From the NCBI GenBank assembly GCA_021464415.1, contig CM038471.1:9017386-9081385 (forward strand): a stretch of DNA of 64,000 bases. The letters run 5' to 3'. This stretch comes from Lonicera japonica (taxonomy: Eukaryota > Streptophyta > Magnoliopsida > Dipsacales > Caprifoliaceae). Shown piece by piece: positions 22,741 to 36,439 of the stretch (positions are counted from its first letter, which is position 1; each line of letters starts with the position of its first letter). The notes under the pieces are model-generated. The model made no database searches. It saw only the letters and a list, made by a program, of their open reading frames with translations, and was not told the origin of the DNA. Made by a program: the position numbers and the translations under genes.

Positions 22741-23149
22741 TGGTATGCATTATTTCTACACCATTAGATAACTTTTATAAATAAATCAAGATGTCACATC
22801 AAAATTAAAATTGACAGACTAATAATCATCTAATATGAAGTTGTTACTCAATAGCCTCTGTACAAGACAATGCCTGTCAATGGATCAGATTTTTACATTA
22901 ATCTGATCCCAATCCGATCCGTTTAATTAGATATGAATTGAGATTTATGATCCTTATATCCAAATCCGATTCGAATAATAATCACTAGACCCTGTAATTA
23001 TAACTACTGGCCCCAGTAATGGATTACTTGCCCCAGTAATCCAGTTTACTAGCACCGATAATATACATACAATAAATTTTCACACACGTGATTAAATTAT
23101 ATACACAATAAATAACCTGACTACTCGAAATGATGAAACGGAATTACTG
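22741..23149. other. Spacer between modules with a palindrome cluster
   Basis: The spacer contains GATCCGATCC-type low-complexity text (22880-22975). At 22981-23063 are four more decayed ATTACTGG palindromes. No coding sequence is seen. Confidence 0.65.
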
Positions 23150-23801
23150 GCACTAGTAATCCAATTCCATAAATTTACCACAATGACCCAAACACAAGCA
23201 TTCTTACAACATGGACAACCGAAAATAAATGGTGTACAAGATGAGATATAGAGAAACAAATTCTTTTCCATTGATGAAAGTAAAATTACAAAGGAGGGAC
23301 TTCGAGGTCCAACTGAAATAAAGAGACAACTTATCCTCGACGTCCAACTGATTACATATTCAATTAAAGGATGAAATAAAACGAGCCCCAAGAAGTTTAA
23401 GACCAGAAGATGAGAAAGATACCACCAACTATTCAATAAAAAACAAGGGAGGGCTCCTAATTATGAAGTTAACCCCCCGCACTGTTGTATGTTCTCCATA
23501 ACCGGATAAACACTAGGTGATAGATGGGCACGTGACTGCGATGCTAAGGGCAACCTGTCAACGAGCCCTCAAACATAAGAACTCCCTAAAAATCCCAGAT
23601 ACACAAAACTGAGTCAATCCAAGAAGAACTCAGGGAGAGGGAGGGGAGAGATAAACAGATGGGGCAGTTTACAAACAGAAGATGGGAAAGAAACCAACTG
23701 TTTTTTGGGTGGTAAATCCTTGATTCAAAGAAATACATGGGTAAACATGTGTTTCCGATTGATCAAGCTAAGCTTTCCCATCACCTGACCATCCTCTCAC
23801 C

Positions 23802-24002
23802 CTACCCTAACCGCTCATATAGGCGGTCCCGCTCTGCCGACACGGCAGCTAGACGTTGCTCCAGGTCTCTAATGATTCGGGTTAGATTTTTCAACCTTCG
23901 AACCTCTTTTTCAAGTCTTTCCACCCTCCGAAAAAGGTCATCAACTGCACTAGGAGTCGCCAGAGGCCTATAAGAACTTTTAGTATCTGAAATATTATCC
24001 AT
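23802..24002 (-). CDS. Small coiled-coil protein, copy B, open frame (unknown function)
   Basis: The frame encodes 66 residues starting MDNISDTKSSYRP, with a TPSAVDDLF head. The rest is nearly all charged and leucine-rich (RRVERLEKEVRRLKNL, then RDLEQRLAAVSAERDRLYERL), a strong coiled-coil pattern. It runs against the direction of the transposase genes. A broken copy of identical length lies 1670 bases to the left. The frame could be a whole small protein or one exon of a longer gene; no splice partner is obvious. It may be a captured host fragment or an accessory dimerisation factor of the transposon. I do not recognise the family. Confidence 0.5.
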   Translation of the reverse strand: MDNISDTKSSYRPLATPSAVDDLFRRVERLEKEVRRLKNLTRIIRDLEQRLAAVSAERDRLYERLG

Positions 24003-24240
24003 ATTAATGGTATTTGAAAAGAGATGAGAAAGATATAAACCTGATGGGATGGAATAGGTTACTAATTATAGCAGTGTAAGCGTTGGTTTTCGAGGGAAGT
24101 TATTAATTTTAAAATGATGTGACTCTTTGGTAACCACTCACCGCCCGTCCCGCGCTGCCATGTGGCTAACCCCCCCCGGCAATTAGTAACCTGACAACTC
24201 GAGAAGATGTTTCGCACGTGTAAAGATCACACAAAAAACC

Positions 24241-24366
24241 TAGGTTACTGGCACCAGTAATTACTGGTATTAGTAATTTAATTACTGACTCCGGTAATTT
24301 GGATTACTTGGTCCAGTACTCTATTACTGGTACCAGTAATGTTTATTACTGGACCCAGAAATTATG
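24241..24366. repeat. Palindrome cluster, copy B module
   Basis: Five units of ATTACTGG-NN-CCAGTAAT or decayed versions, including GTTACTGGCACCAGTAAT and ATTACTGGTACCAGTAAT. Confidence 0.9.
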
Positions 24367-24400
24367 GAATTGCCTTGTTTCAAATCTATATAAAACGGCA

Positions 24401-25715
24401 TATTTGGCCAAAAAATCTCTATCAAAATTATAAGAATCTATTGGCTAAAAGTTTTATGTTAATTTCATTATTGTTTTATGTATTTACAAACTAATTATTA
24501 TATGAATAAATTTTTAAATGGATCGGATATAATCCGATCCGAACATATTTGGATATGGATCAATATTTTGACGATGCGTTACATGATCTGATTCGAATCC
24601 AATCCGAAAACTATTCCAAATATGGATTTGGATTCACCTTGATCCGATCCAAATCCAATTCGTTTACAGGCCTAAATAACAAGTAAGTCTGTTGTGGATG
24701 CCCTTCTTATGACAGCCGGCGCAAGTTGAATGACATCTTCTCATACTCTCCGTTAGACTTCATCCTCTTGTTCCTACACCTTCTCGGAAACCTCTGGGGA
24801 AGACTCGTCCATATTCGTTATTGGGTGAATGGAGAAACTGTACGATTTCCTGGATGAATTAATGTGAAATACGATGTCAACGAAGTTATAAACATCCATG
24901 TTCAGATAATTCATACACACCAGGGGATGAATTATGAACATTGAATATGTGAGACTTCTTCATCTTTATTTTCAGATTTTCCTCTATTTTCGGTGTGAGT
25001 ATGGTTGTCCACAACAGAGACTCAACTCTCTTCTTACAGATCATATCCATTTGGTTTACCCTCGTATGTTCTCGAAGACAATATACTGGCATCAATCGAT
25101 CAAAACTAATCCAACACAGTCAAATAAACAAAATCTAATAATAGGATAAAAAAATTAACATGTGACGAATTTAAATAGACAAAATCAATCAGTCTATTTT
25201 AAACCCATTATCTAGTCTAGTCTAACGTTGTGAACAATTGAAACGTAAGTTCGATATATAATAATGCTGGAAAAACTATAAGTATATATACTTGATTGGA
25301 CTGACTTGTTTTTAATTTTTTTAAGAGTCTTTTAATCTTAATCTAACCACATAACGTACGTCTTAAAAATGACAGATTGGGATGGCCTCCACAATAATTT
25401 TTCTTGATATTTTTTTTGGCATAATTAGATAGATCTCGTTTAATTAATCTTGATTAGTACATTTTAAATATTAAATATTTATTAAATTTAGAATTTTTTA
25501 TTTTAAGTTATGACATTTTTAATATAGACAACATTATTAGTATGTGATAGTTTCTTATGTGTGAGTGTCTTAACTTTGATGTGTGTACAAAACTTATCAA
25601 TGGTGTATAAATAATTCTACCATAACATGTATATCTAACCATTATATTCTTATATTTTTTGGAGAAAATTTTGGTCAATAATTTCAACTAAAATTTATTT
25701 AAAATTTTCTTTAAA
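24401..25715. other. CACTA interior without recognisable genes
   Basis: 24480-24680 is GGATCGGAT/ATCCGATCC-rich low-complexity sequence able to form hairpins. 24690-24930 is less AT-rich and looks like decayed coding DNA, but no family is visible. The rest is AT-rich. Confidence 0.5.
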
Positions 25716-25920
25716 AATATTTAGGCGACGTGCAAGTTATAAATACGTCTCTCAAGTTCATCCTAGGAGACACACGAACAAATTACGTCGCCCAAAAGTA
25801 TTCCCCCCATAAATTTTCGCGAAAATTTTAAATTATTTGAAATTTTCAAATTTTTAAGGCGACTTAGTTTTTAAATAATTTGTACTACACTTACGTCTCC
25901 CAAAATTGTGGTTATAAATA
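25716..25920. repeat. Internal copies of the CACTA terminal motif
   Basis: TTAGGCGACGTG, ATACGTCTCTCAAG, CCTAGGAGACAC, TTACGTCGCCC, AAGGCGACTTAG and TTACGTCTCCC occur here, far from either end. They resemble the subterminal arrays and could mark the end of an older element or an internal duplication. Confidence 0.6.
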
Positions 25921-25963
25921 GAAATTATTGAATCTTCCCTCCCCCTTTCCATTTGTTACGAAC

Positions 25964-26187
25964 AATTGTTCCTATGTGCCTGTTACCATAATTGAGTTAT
26001 CAGCAGTATGATTTGGTCCAAACACTAATCCAAACTTGTTAATTGTGCTCCATGTCCCCCAAATGCTCAGAGCAATATTGGGACAGTAATGGAGTAATTG
26101 TTCCTATGTGCCTATTACCATAATTGTGTTATGGTCTATTCGGCTGTATGAATTGGTCCAAACACCAATCCAAACTTGTTAATTGCG
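25964..26187. repeat. 132-bp direct repeat, two copies (part of a third at 26567-26630)
   Basis: AATTGTTCCTATGTGCC, TACCATAATTG, GTTAT, TTGGTCCAAACAC and AATCCAAACTTGTTAATTG recur at 25964-26046 and 26096-26187. ATTGTGTTATGGTCTATTCG recurs again from about 26574. Confidence 0.8.
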
Positions 26188-26189
26188 TA

Positions 26190-26255
26190 ATGGATTACTG
26201 GCCCAGTAAATTTGATTACTAGTCCCAGTAATGGATTACCGGTACCAGTATTATA
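26190..26255. repeat. Palindrome cluster
   Basis: Three ATTACTGG-type units occur close together: GATTACTGGCCCAGTAAAT, GATTACTAGTCCCAGTAAT and GATTACCGGTACCAGTA. Confidence 0.85.
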
Positions 26256-26711
26256 TGTATGTTTGTTTTGGTTTAAGTTTCCTATTCTGGTGAATCATCC
26301 AAACACAAGCACATAACTAAAAGGAAAAAGAATTGAAACAACCTTTAAGTAACACCTTTTAGTATGCCCATAAATACATGTATTCAACAAATTAAATAAC
26401 TCTATTGCCACAATTATATACATATATTTTTCATCTATGTTAAGCATGAACACGGGATATTATCCTGTTTGCTTATATTTTTGGCATGTATGAGCTTCGA
26501 TTCAAGCATTTGGTAGTTGAGTTCAGTTAAATCGAATTGTGATTTCATACCCTTTGTTCTATGTGGACCACAATTGTGTTATGGTCTATTCGACTGTATG
26601 AATTGGTCTAAACACCAATCCAAAACATAAATTGAAACTGAAATTGTTGTGAAATTGAAACCCTAAACTTTAATTTCAATTCAATTCAATTCAACTCAAT
26701 TAGGTCAAAAC

Positions 26712-29385
26712 TGTAACAACCCGCCTAATTAAGCAGGTGTTAACGGATGCTGCATTTAATTAACAGCAGATAAATAAAAGTATACGATCGAAGATTTAAT
26801 CAAAGGTAGAGAATCCAACAAAAATTCGGCATGAAGTATTCGTAAATACTAAGAAATCCATCATGTATAATAAACAACGCGAAAATATACAATACTTCTC
26901 AAATCCATTACAATCCAAATTCGATAAATACAACTTGTACATCCATAGATAGTACAACTACTCAACTCAATTAGAAGTTACATCTACTAATTCCATAGGG
27001 GCATCAGAGAAGACTCTAGGACGAACTTGGACCTGCTCGATGACCTCTACCCGAGACATGATGTGTTCCTGAAAGAAAAATGAGGGAATGAGTCATAAAT
27101 GGCCCAGTGGGAACTATAGGGAAAGGGAAAATGCAATGCATGATCGTACTGCAATATAAGAGAATTCACAATTTAATTATTAACAAAGTTCCCAATTTAT
27201 ACAAATTTATAAGAAAACCATACATAAAGCATCAATATAATTTTATTAATTATCAATACGTATCTCACACGATAGCTGTATAAACATCCATCCACATTCT
27301 CCTCCTCCTCGACCTAATACCGGTACTAGACAGAATAAGATACTCACAAACGCACCCCACCTTTTCCGTGGGCCTGTGCACTGGTAACCAGATTTTTCGG
27401 CACCCCATCTTTACCATGGGTCTGTGCAATAACATAACTCAAGCATTTCTATACCGGTGCTTATCCGGTTCCAACCATCTCAATATCATCAACAAACAAC
27501 TAAACAGTAGTTGTACTAAGGGCAATATTTATCATATCAATATTTCAATCCATGTGTTATAAAATTTCAAGAACAATAAGAATAGCCTTTGTTGCTTTAA
27601 CACTAAATAATTTTGTAGAATATCACTTCTCTTTTATATAACCATTATTATACCGAAAATGGCCAACAACAAAACCATCAATAATAATAAACATAATCCA
27701 AAATCTCATATTTCTCCATGCATCACACTTGTACTAACCAAATTTATTAATTCTAAACATTTAATGAAGACTAGTAAGAGGAGTAATACCAGATTGGCTA
27801 GTAATACCATAAAACACCTCATGTATATTTAACCAAAAATTTAAATATGATTTTAAAGTTATGTATACTCAGGGAATAAGGTAATTTGTGCAAAAATCCC
27901 AATTATTAGACATACATGTGGTGTATTAAACCATTTCGGTACCAAAATCCCAAAGTAACACTTGTATCGTAACATGTATTATGATCAGCCTTTTTATTCA
28001 TCAACTAGAGCATATATGATACTCATATGTAGGCTCAGATCTTATTTAACAAGTTTAAGCCACACACACGCAAGGGAAAATACGATTTTGGTACCGAAAG
28101 TCTAGTATTAGTACTCAATCAACCATTTAAATCAAGGAATTGAAGAAAAGAGGGGAAGTTCCCACCTTAATCACTTCTGGACAGAAATGGAGAGTTCCAA
28201 AACGACCACCTACAGACACCGATCGAGAAAACCGAGATAGGAAATAGACTCACCACGCCAAAAACTTGAGAAATGAGCGATTTCGGTGTGAAAACCATTG
28301 ATTTGGGCAAGAAATCATCCATTTCTCACCCTTTCTCTCTCTAGAAGTGTATATGCATAACCTCCGGTCTCAGGGGTCTGAAATGGTGTTTTGAAGGGGT
28401 GAAGAAGATGGTCAAAGCTGGTCAACGCCGAAACAAAACGGGTTGACCCGGTCAAACCCGACTTGACTAAAGGTATTATAGTGCACTGTTCGTATTTTGG
28501 CCATAACTCTCTGCTCGGAACTCCGATTGGGATGATCTTTATATCAACGGAAAGATAATTCAATGTTATACAACTTCACAAGAGGAAGTTTCTCCAAATT
28601 ATTTATAAATTAATACCAGAATTTGACCGAAGACAGCGTTCTGCCGAAATTCAGCAGAAACTGATTATTGTTAATGGGCTTACTTCGCACTCTGTTTTGA
28701 CCATCGAGGAGCGTGAACTAGCTTTCGGTCAAAACACAAAAGTTGTAGACTAATATAAGATGAAACTACAGGAGTTTACGTAGTGGAATTTGGATAATTA
28801 ATGAAGAAGTTATGAGTCTCCAAAGTCGACTAAAATCCAACCGACGAGTAGAAATTCCGTTTTCGAAAAATGTCTCCGAAGTGCTCATTTCAATTCCGAA
28901 TGCGACAAAACGCTCCAGATTACTTATAACATATATTTATGATATGTCGGAAAAGACGGAACTAAATTCGGAGGTCTGAAAGTTCCGGAATCACAAACGA
29001 GAATTTGATGAATCGTTAAGGATATAATCTAATTCTACTAAATGCTCAAAAATGCCTAAATGAGGTCCGAATTTAATGAAACTTTATTGGAAGGTTTAAT
29101 AACTATAATGTGACGTGTTAGAAAAGACTAAACTCAATTTGGACCTTCCTAGGTCGATGAACTGAATATAAGAAAAGTAGAAAAATCGAATATTCAAGAA
29201 TATGCCAAAATTTTACAAGAACGCACCAAATTGCTCAAAATAGTTACAAATTAAATCAAACCCTTACTTTATAACACCAGAGTTGACGTGTGGGAACATT
29301 CGGACTTGTCTAAGTCCACGAATGAAATGGACAAATAGCTAACTAAATTAATAAAAATACACCTATTGAAATACGGGGTGTTACA
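26712..29385 (-). repeat. 3' LTR of the LARD-like element
   Basis: Starts TGTAACAACCCGCC and ends GGGGTGTTACA on the plus strand. A near-perfect palindrome (GGGTTGACCCGGTCAAACCC) lies at 28440-28459. The frames in it (for example 27368-27562 and 28315-28563) recur in the other LTR by identity alone. Confidence 0.95.
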
Positions 29386-32300
29386 ACCTTCCCCCCTTAA
29401 GAAATTTCGTCCTCGAAATTTGAGCCTGCACAAATTAACAGCAATAAAGCCAAAGACGTATGTCGAACCTGTAATCCAAGCTTTTGAAGGAAAAACTTGA
29501 GGTTGAATTCGAAAATTACAAAATGGAATAATGTGGACTCTAAAACCCACTCTGTAGTTATCAAGCTCTAAACAAAGAAGCCACACACGCAGACATATCA
29601 TATACTGACACTAATAAAGTCCGACTATTACTTCTCGTTACAAGGACAAAGACACACGCACGAATAAAATGTTTACTATACAAGACAAAGGTTTGGTGTA
29701 ATCTTATCGAATGAAACTGGAAAGACTTGGTACGTAACCTCCAATAACTTTAGTTCAGATTATTTCCCAGATCATTAATGACAAAGATCTAATTGCTCCC
29801 AAGGATATGTATTTATATCTTAGAACTTAATAACAATGGTAGATATGGAGAATCACACTACAAATAAGCAAGATTTTTAGATGAGGCAAAACCGAAACAA
29901 GGATGAAATATTCTGAGTAATTGAGAATCAAGTAGCCTTTTTGTAACCTAATAATATTGTTGTAATGAACCCCAACTATCACTTGTAACTTCCAATTCAA
30001 ACGCAGGCTAATTCATAAAACTTTTACTAGACTCTCCTCCACTAACCATGTATATGTAAAGCCAGACAGTCTTAGCTCAAGATACCCATTTTCCGAACAA
30101 TCAAATTTCCATTTGCCTTTCCATTATAATGTACTTTTCCAACGTAATAAATCTTGTACCAGATTAAATATAAACATTTCTTCTTAGCTCGAGACCTTCT
30201 AGAATTTTTTCAGTCACTTAAATGTCCCAATACTCTGGCCTTCAATCGTTGCCTGACTTGAACCATTCCTCATATAATCCCCCGAAGGCTTTACTCCGAT
30301 TTTATAACTCTAGTTTCCTCCAAGAGGTTATCCTTCACTAGTTTATTCTGTGAATCTGTTTCTGCACCATCCGTTTGCTGCGCACTCTGATTAAGTCACA
30401 TTCACATCCTCATTAACTATTCTTGTTCGGTCAACCATGTTAACTCAATTTTTTTTTTTGGACCATTCCAAAATCTTTCTCTGTGTATCTATCACCAAAT
30501 AATCCATGCTTTCCTAGGCCTTCTAAAGCTAAAATTTACATATGACCTCACTAGTACATATGCCATACTATCATTTTTCGCATATTACAGAATTGTTGAC
30601 ATGTTAATTTACGGAAATAAGACATTAATATATAGAACTTCTTCCCAGCATTGTCTCTAGACGTAGATTACCTTTGAATCTAAATGAATCTCCAGCAATC
30701 TCGAATAATCCTCAAAGCGCTATCTCCATTTATTAACCCTTTTATATTATGAACTTGCTACCCCACTATTACTTACTAGCACGTCTTCAAAGAGTCTAGC
30801 TAAATGGTTTACTGATTGTTTGAATAATCTAGATTACATTATTGAATGAACCTACCAATGTTCTTATGTACGGCATGTTAACCCTCAAGATCCCAATACG
30901 CTTCCATCGAAATGCCCATGTCTATTAAGAACGTTGCCTACTGGCCCAGATATTATATGACGCACACTCGTAATTTGACGAACTTTTCAGTTGACCCAAT
31001 AATGACAAAACCCTATCTTGAAATATAACCCTCGATATACGAGACTACCTCCTGCATTAACAACCTTTTTTTTGGGAACTCTTTAATGATTATTTTCTCC
31101 AACTGTCCACTTAATCTCACGCATCCCCAACTTTTATCTCTATAACCCAACTATTCAAAGATTACCGTGACAACTATATGAGTACCCATCTCTGGAGATG
31201 ACATATGAAATGATATAAGGAATACTGAAGGAAAGATTCAAATAATAAAGAGTATTAACCCGCGGATCTATTCTAAAACAAAATAGAGATTAATGATCTA
31301 GAGACTTCACGAGAAGCAAAGGTACTCAAACCAATTGATTTCTAAGTCGCATATCAAGGAAAGATCCACCAGTCAAATTATGAAATGACATATGCTAAAA
31401 TCTCAAATAAACTAGCCACCCAACAGATCACTAGAAACCCCAAACAACCGACTACCAAAGATGACAACATAAAAAGAAATTATGGCACCTATCGCTCAGC
31501 AATTGAGAACCTCAACGACCAATGATATTCTCCAATAGTAAGACAGAGAAGTCAGAGTTGACAAGAGCTAAACCATGGCCCAATTTCAATCTCAGATAAG
31601 TACACCAGATAATCTTCCGAGATGGATGGACTATAAAGAAAAAGGTTACCCAAAACTTCTTGCTAAAAAAGGATTACAAGTGGCTGATCAGAATGCCAAG
31701 TACTCAACATGAAAATCATTTTATGTCCCCTCTCAAAATACAAGGTTGGCCACAATAAACATAACTAGAATGTCTAAACCCAAAAGAAAAACTATTATGA
31801 GAGTAGACTGTACACCATTGGAAAACAACTACTTAACTAAACCTGAAACATTACACGCTTTATGATGAATGAATATTCCCATATACAAGAAGTAGTCTAC
31901 TAAAATCGCACCGCTGATTAGAAGGAACTTACTATAAATTGGTGACACTGTTCCAGAAACAAAGAGAAATTGTTCATCAAGAATTTTCTTAAATGCTAAG
32001 GCTACCCAATTACTTAACCAATAATAGAATATGCTGGAAGGTACAATTGATCAATATACCAATCAATATTCTGCAAGAGAATAAGCCTTTTAAAAGCTTG
32101 AGAAAATTATAAAAGAGGTAACCCCAAGGATCAAAAATCAAATTTTTAGGAAGAGTCTCTGCAACAAGCATTACGAAATTTATATGCTTAAAGAATCAGG
32201 CGAACTTAATGAAGAAAACAAACGAATTTTGACTCAATATAATGGACTTTAAACCAAATCTCAATCCACACTTAAAGCATTATACCTAAATCTCCAAACT

Positions 32301-33765
32301 TTCCTTTTAAAATACATTACTGCTTCAAAAGATACCTTGGGAAAATCCTTCTTTGGACCACAAATTTTTTTGAAGTAAACTTCCTGATAGACAGTAAAAT
32401 ATACTTTTAAATACATAAGGTAGAGAAAAGCCTTGAAATAATAACACGCTGTAGTCATGCGTCCAAACATCAGCTTCCGGTATTAATGTTGAAGGCAACC
32501 ACTAAAGTATTATATATTGTCATCCCACTGTAGTTTCAGAAACACTTTGTGAATATCCCAAGGTTTCAAAACATTTGGTATAGTTTAAAAATTCTATATA
32601 ACACATGTATGTTGAAGACTATGGAATCATCTTAGTATTACATGCGTAACTTGTCATATCCTTAAATAATTTGTCTCGTATTTCCCATCAAGATCCTATA
32701 GTTTTCTGGGCAAATATTTCTTTAGTTTTGCATGTAATACTAGCCAACAAGTAACACCGGAAGAACTTTTAAAACATTAGAATAAAATTACCATTTATTT
32801 TTCAAGCGTTCACTCACCCACGTATGAGGTTACACAAGAGTTAAAACCAAAGCCAAGCGTATATACGACAAACCGATATGGAGAAAAAGGAAGACTGGTC
32901 CAGCTCTGAAGTATGGCAGAAAAAAAAATTTAGTGGACCGATTCGACACCAAGCCTGGACCAAATTTGGTGTTTTTCAGAAAACATACTAAAAATGCTCG
33001 TTTAGAGTTCATATGCTAAGAAACACTCCAAGATGAATCCAATGACTTATCACAACTTTTCGGAAAAGAGGGAATGTAATTCGAAGGTCTTGAAGTAATA
33101 GAGCCAAGATCGGTCATTCTAAATACGTGCTTTTACCAAAATTCACGAGAATAACATACAACCCTAAGATGACTTACTAAAACAAAATTCGAATCAGTGG
33201 TATTTAAGTCATCGAGTACAAAGTAGGAAATTCAATGCAAGAATTTAAGGTAAGGATGCTAGAAAGATTGCTGTAGGTTTTCAACTAATTTTGTTTCTCC
33301 ACCAATTACCGAGGTCCAAAGGATCCCAATACCACGACTATCCAAGATCTCAAAAACAAAACCAATGAATCAAACAATATGAGATTCATAATTAAACTCA
33401 AATAATATTTCGAGTGATCACACAAAAGCCTTAAAATGAGAAAAGTCAATCCACAATCTTCATACTTACAAAAATCCCAAATTCAGTTTCAAAAGTGGAG
33501 GTATTTAGAGAATACGATTCATGTAAAACTCTAGAGAACAATTATGGGTGCTTGTGTTCAACTCTAGTTAGCTGCAGTAAACTAACGCTTTATAGGATAG
33601 TCATCCGTTGGCCGGCGGTTGACTATAATATAACTCATCAGTCACCTGTGCCTACTAAGAGTAAAACTAAACATTCCAAAGGTCAAGGCAGAACGAAAAC
33701 ACAAGATCTTAATCTACCCAATATCCCACGGCGAAAGGAATTTGAACCTATCCTCTGATACCAAC
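29386..33765 (-). other. Interior of the LARD-like element, non-coding
   Basis: The purine tract (complement of ACCTTCCCCCCTTAAG) occupies 29386-29401 next to the 3' LTR. The initiator-Met type primer site is at 33752-33763. The rest is AT-rich with scattered stops in all frames, and I see no protein family on either strand. Confidence 0.85.
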
Positions 33766-36439
33766 TGTAACAACCCGCCTAATTAAGCAGGTGTTAACGG
33801 ATGCTGCATTTAATTAACAGCAGATAAATAAAAGTATACGATCGAAGATTTAATCAAAGGTAGAGAATCCAACAAAAATTCGGCATGAAGTATTCGTAAA
33901 TACTAAGAAATCCATCCTGTATAATAAACAACGCGAAAATATACAATACTTCTCAAATCCATTACAATCCAAATTCGATAAATACAACTTGTACATCCAT
34001 AGATAGTACAACTACTCAACTCAATTAGAAGTTACATCTACTAATTCCATAGGGGCATCAGAGAAGACTCTAGGACGAACTTGGACCTGCTCGATGACCT
34101 CTACCCGAGACATGATGTGTTCCTGAAAGAAAAATGAGGGAATGAGCCATAAATGGCCCAGTGGGAACTATAGGGAAAGGGAAAATGCAATGCATGATCG
34201 TACTGCAATATAAGAGAATTCACAATTTAATTATTAACAAAGTTCCAAATTTATACAAATTTATAAGAAAACCATACATAAAGCATCAATATAATTTTAT
34301 TAATTATCAATACGTATCTCACACGATAGCTATATAAACATCCATCCACCTTCTCCTCCTCCTCGACCTAATACCGGTACTAGACAGAATAAGATACTCA
34401 CAAACGCACCCCACCTTTTCCGTGGGCCTGTGCACTGGTAACCAGATTTTTCGGCACCCCATCTTTACCATGGGTCTGTGCAATAACATAACTCAAGCAT
34501 TTCTATACCGGTGCTTATCCGGTTCCAACCATCTCAATATCATCAACAAACAACTAAGCAGTAGTTGTACTAAGGGCAATATTTATCATATCAATATTTC
34601 AATCCATGTGTTATAAAATTTCAAGAACAATAAGAATAGCCTTTGTTGCTTTAACACTAAATAATTTTGTAGAATATCACTTCTCTTTTATATAACCATT
34701 ATTATACCAAAAATGGCCAACAATAAAACCATCAATAATAATAAACATAATCCAAAATCTCATATTTCTCCATGCATCACACTTGTACTAACCAAATTTA
34801 TTAATTCTAAACATTTAGTGAAGACTAGTAAGAGGAGTAATACCAGATTGGCTAGTAATACCATAAAACACCTCATGTATATTTAACCAAAAATTTAAAT
34901 ATGATTTTAAAGTTATGTATACTCAAGGAATAAGGTAATTTGTGCAAAAATCCCAATTATTAGACATACATGTGGTGTATTAAACCATTTCGGTACCAAA
35001 ATCCCAAAGTAACACTTGTATCGTAACATGTATTATGATCAGCCTTTTTATTCATCAACTACAGCATATATGATACTCATATATAGGCTCAGATCTTATT
35101 TAACAAGTTTAAGCCACACACACGCAAGGGAAAATATGATTTTGGTACCGAAAGTATAGTATTACTACTCAATCAACCATTTAAATCAAGGAATTGAAGA
35201 AAAGAGGGGAAGTTCCCACCTTAATCACTTCTGGACAGAAATGGAGAGTTCCAAAACGACCACCTACAGCCACCGATCGAGAAAACCGAGCTAGGAAATA
35301 GACTCACCACGCCAAAAACTTGAGAAATGAGCGATTTCGGTGTGAAAACCATTGATTTGGGCAAGAAATCATCCATTTCTCACCCTTTCTCTCTCTAGAA
35401 GTGTATATGCATAACCTCTGGTCTCAGGGGTCTGAAATGGTGTTTTGAAGGGGTGAAGAAGATGGTCAAAGCTTGTCAACGCCGAAACAAAACGGGTTGA
35501 CCCGTTCAAACCCGACTTGACTAAAGGTATTATAGTGCACTGTTCGTATTTTGGCCATAACTCTCTGCTCGGAACTCCGATTGGGATGATCTTTATATCA
35601 ACGGAAAGATAATTCAATGTTATACAACTTCACAAGAGGAAGTTTCTCCAAATTATTTATAGATTAATACCAGAATTTGACCGAAGACAGCGTTCTGCCG
35701 AAATTCAGCAGAAACTGATTATTGTTAATGGGCTTACTTCGCACTCTGTTTTGACCATCGAGGAGCGTGAACTAGCTTTCGGTCAAAACACAAAAGTTGT
35801 AGACTAATATAAGATGAAACTAAAGGAGTTTACGTAGTGGAATTTGGATAATTAATGAAGAAGTTATGAGTCTCCAAAGTCGACTAAAATCCAACCGACG
35901 AGTAGAAATTTCGTTTTCGAAAAATGTCTCCGAAGTGCTCATTTCAATTCCGAATGCGACAAAACGCTCCAGATTACTTATAACATATATTTATGATATG
36001 TCGGAAAAGACGGAACTAAATTCGGAGGTCTGAAAGTTCCGGAATCACAAACGAGAATTTGATGAATCGTTAAGGATATAATCTAATTCTACTAAATACT
36101 CAAAAATGCCTAAATGAGGTCCGAATTTAATGAAACTTTATTGGAAGGTTTAATAACTATAATGTGACGTGTTAGAAAAGACTAAACTCAATTTGGACCT
36201 TCCTAGGTCGATGAACTGAATATAAGAAAAGTAGAAAAATCGAATATTCAAGAATATGCCAAAATTTTACAAGAACGCACCAAATTGCTCAAAATAGTTA
36301 CAAATTAAATCAAACCCTTACTTTATAACACCAGAGTTGACGTGTGGGAACATTCGGACTTGTCTAAGTCCACGAATGAAATGGACAAATAGCTAACTAA
36401 ATTAACAAAAATACACCTATTGAAATACGGGGTGTTACA
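33766..36439 (-). repeat. 5' LTR of the LARD-like element
   Basis: 2674 bp, about 99% identical to 26712-29385. It would drive minus-strand transcription. AAAAC follows at 36440-36444. Confidence 0.95.

Larger units (their letters stand above)
23150..24400 (-). repeat. CACTA internal module, copy B
   Basis: This is the second copy of 21655-22740, in the same orientation and offset by 1483 to 1670 bases. It has two extra stretches (about 23425-23515 and 23620-23755). It ends with the palindrome cluster 24241-24366 and CAAATCTATATAAAAC. Another palindrome unit lies at its left edge (23139-23162). Confidence 0.85.
26712..36439 (-). mobile_element. Non-coding large LTR retrotransposon derivative (LARD-like), nested in the CACTA element
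   Basis: Two LTRs of exactly 2674 bp each (26712-29385 and 33766-36439) differ at about 25 sites by eye (about 1%). AAAAC lies on both outer sides (26707-26711 and 36440-36444). The primer site reads TGGTATCAGAGG on the minus strand (33752-33763), and a purine tract next to the left LTR fixes minus-strand transcription. The 4380-bp interior has no reading frame longer than about 90 residues and no gag or pol motif. An element like this must borrow proteins from a relative. The end TTCGAGGACGAAATTTCTTAAG is typical of Ty3/gypsy 3' ends, so a gypsy parent is inferred. Confidence 0.92.

Noticed and set aside
27368..28563. Reading frames repeated at 34422-35617
   Set aside because: They recur only because the two LARD LTRs are about 99% identical; no protein family is visible.
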